From positions 1-5,839 of the forward strand of contig DSBN01000181.1 of NCBI GenBank assembly GCA_011046055.1: a stretch of 5,839 nucleotides of DNA, in the 5' to 3' direction. Source of the stretch: Sediminispirochaeta sp. GTDB lineage: Bacteria > Spirochaetota > Spirochaetia > DSM-16054 > Sediminispirochaetaceae. Positions 4,545 through 5,839 of this stretch are shown here, in pieces. Made by a program: the position numbers and the translations under genes. Every line of letters starts with the position of its first letter. Position 1 is the first letter of the stretch. The notes under the pieces are model-generated. The model made no database searches. It was not told the origin of the DNA and saw nothing but the letters and a program-made list of their open reading frames with translations.

Positions 4545-5839
4545 AGTTTCATAGTTTTGTCGGACTGCTCGGTCTGGTGCTCTTGACGGTGCTCCTTCTC
4601 TCCTGTCTCAGTCGTCCACCCTCAGAATCCGTATCGACGGAGAGAGACGGAGGGACCTCCCCCGCGGCGGCTGCGAAGGAGGAAGATATTGGAAAGATCC
4701 CGCAACGGAACGACGAAATCCTGCTTGATCCCATCGAAGCGCCTCGGAGCGAGCCTTTGCCGTTGATCAGCGACCTTCCCCTCACCGATTCCTCCACCGA
4801 AGAGCCGCTGGCGCTGCTCCATGTTCCACCGCTGCCCGATACTCTTTCCCCGGCTACTCGAGCCGGCGAGGAAGTCTCGGAAGCAGAAGTTCGGGAGAGT
4901 GCCGACAAAGCACGCCCAGAAGACTCCGACGCCGCGGTTGACCGGGAGCGAAGCCCCTCTTCCCGTCGGCGGGAAGAGAAAGGCCAAGAAACCGAGCCTG
5001 AAGGGCCCGCCGCTGCTACGGCGGCTTCGAAACCCGCTGAACCGGCAGAATCCGCGGAGCCCGCGGAGGCTTCGGAGCCCGAAGCGGCACGGAGCTCTAT
5101 TAGCGCTCCCGACGCGAAAGCCGCACCGGAGACGATCGAGGTCGATCAGCGGATCGATCCGGAGATGACCGTTCGGGCTCAAAGGGGTGAGGAGATTCGG
5201 GTCTCCATGCCTGGGCAGGGCTGGTTCTACGACGAACAGGCGTCGCGGCTCTCCGGGATCCACTTCGAGGAGGTGGAGTATCTCAGTCAGGGCAAAGACT
5301 TCATCTTTTCGGCCAGCGAAACGGGGGAGTCGGTTTTGAGCTTCAGCCGCCAAGATATATACAGCGGTCGTGGTGAGATAAAAAAGGTACTGGTGAGGGT
5401 CGTGTCGGAGCGGGTGATCGAAGAAAATTCGGCGGGTGCAGGTACTGCGGAGGGGCGGAGCGATACCGGAGGTAGGGAGGCCGAGGCCTTTGATCCCGAG
5501 GAGCTAAATCGAGGTCTGGCTGCCGATGACCCACGGGCCGTGATGCTGCAGCTGAGGAAGCTGGTGGAGAGTATCAATGGAACAAAAAGGCTGCCCCTAG
5601 AGAATGCATCTTCCGGCGTGGTGGACTGGAACACAGTGCTCGACGCCGCTCAGAGCCTCTTGGAAAGCGGCTACGAGAATGTGGCACTTGAAGCGATCGA
5701 GCTGGGTGAAGACCGCACCGAGGAGCTTGATCCTCCCCTCAGAGCCAGGGTTTACTATCTTCTGGGGCGGATATACGAGACTCCTCCCCCGCCTCGGGAC
5801 GAGAGGAAGGCGGTTCAATACTATCGGCGGGTCTTGGGT
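4541..5839 (+). CDS. TPR-containing lipoprotein with acidic Pro/Ala/Glu-rich linker, C-terminally truncated by window edge
   Basis: Seen: an open frame of 433 codons from the ATG at 4541 to the last base, with no stop. The signal peptide MKFHSFVGLLGLVLLTVLLLSC ends in a lipobox L-L-S-C with Cys22 as the lipidated residue, so the protein should be exported and membrane-anchored. Residues 23-200 are low-complexity, rich in Pro, Ala, Glu and Ser. Residues about 205-290 look beta-rich, with alternating hydrophobics, P-G-Q-G-W-F-Y (224-230) and FIFSASETGESVLSFSRQD (254-272). Residues about 363-433 are helical; ARVYYLLGRIYE...ERKAVQYYRRVL (402-432) is a good TPR repeat. The start is fixed by AAGGA (4530-4534) 6 nt upstream and by ATGA overlap with the preceding stop. 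Inferred: a periplasm-facing scaffold lipoprotein binding other proteins through TPRs. BamD-like proteins are also TPR lipoproteins, but the linker and beta domain do not fit BamD, so I assign no symbol. Confidence 0.88.
   Translation, partial: MKFHSFVGLLGLVLLTVLLLSCLSRPPSESVSTERDGGTSPAAAAKEEDIGKIPQRNDEILLDPIEAPRSEPLPLISDLPLTDSSTEEPLALLHVPPLPDTLSPATRAGEEVSEAEVRESADKARPEDSDAAVDRERSPSSRRREEKGQETEPEGPAAATAASKPAEPAESAEPAEASEPEAARSSISAPDAKAAPETIEVDQRIDPEMTVRAQRGEEIRVSMPGQGWFYDEQASRLSGIHFEEVEYLSQGKDFIFSASETGESVLSFSRQDIYSGRGEIKKVLVRVVSERVIEENSAGAGTAEGRSDTGGREAEAFDPEELNRGLAADDPRAVMLQLRKLVESINGTKRLPLENASSGVVDWNTVLDAAQSLLESGYENVALEAIELGEDRTEELDPPLRARVYYLLGRIYETPPPPRDERKAVQYYRRVLG
5033..5089 (+). repeat. 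Low-complexity Pro-Ala-Glu tract in the lipoprotein linker
   Basis: This stretch encodes residues 165-183 (PAEPAESAEPAEASEPEAA), in which the unit E-P-A-E/S recurs imperfectly. At the DNA level it is a run of diverged GCG-GAG-CCC-like codons, not a clean tandem repeat. It probably forms an extended, flexible spacer lifting the folded domains away from the membrane. Confidence 0.6.

Noticed and set aside
4622..5353. Minus-strand open frame of 243 codons opposite the lipoprotein
   Set aside because: Arg/Gly/Phe-rich composition typical of the complement of a GC-rich acidic linker. The plus-strand frame has a signal peptide, lipobox and coupled start.

Overview
The window looks like chromosomal DNA from a spirochaete, moderately GC-rich by eye and therefore more likely a free-living Spirochaetales-type organism than a Borrelia. 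Three things suggest this. The small gene at 227-457 is a PUR-domain nucleic-acid-binding protein of the BpuR (DUF3276) type. The genes bpuR, rnhB and smc lie side by side; from memory the same trio is adjacent in Borrelia burgdorferi (BB0047, BB0046, BB0045). The SMC protein is unusually short and has no canonical hinge. The species assignment is inference; the gene calls rest on motifs visible in the translation.

Layout. Positions 1-116 (minus) are the N-terminal part of gpsA (glycerol-3-phosphate dehydrogenase). It is divergent from bpuR (227-457, plus) across an intergenic region of 110 bp in which two promoters appear to share one palindromic -35 box. bpuR converges with rnhB (ribonuclease HII, 542-1144, minus). 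The 84 bp between them hold a GC-rich stem-loop on the bpuR side and an intrinsic terminator for rnhB whose stem includes the rnhB stop codon. rnhB is divergent from smc. The 183 bp between them hold a probable leaderless promoter for rnhB, an extended -10 promoter for smc, and two small inverted repeats in the predicted smc leader.

The rest of the window (1328-5839, plus) is one tightly packed operon. It contains smc (GTG start, 955 aa), a 126-aa single-pass membrane protein that overlaps the end of smc, and a lipoprotein that starts in an ATGA overlap and runs off the right edge (433 residues visible). The lipoprotein has no stop codon inside the window. It shows a lipobox, a long acidic Pro/Ala/Glu-rich linker, a probable beta-rich domain and the start of a TPR region.

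How the genes fit together. rnhB (removal of ribonucleotides from DNA), bpuR (DNA/RNA-binding regulator) and smc (chromosome compaction and segregation) form a nucleic-acid maintenance cluster. The two genes downstream of smc encode envelope proteins and appear translationally coupled to it, which ties chromosome segregation genetically to an uncharacterised envelope function. The most unusual items are the SMC central region, which lacks hinge motifs although both ATPase half-heads are intact, and the smc-membrane protein-TPR lipoprotein operon. I saw no tRNA, rRNA, CRISPR array, insertion sequence or broken gene.
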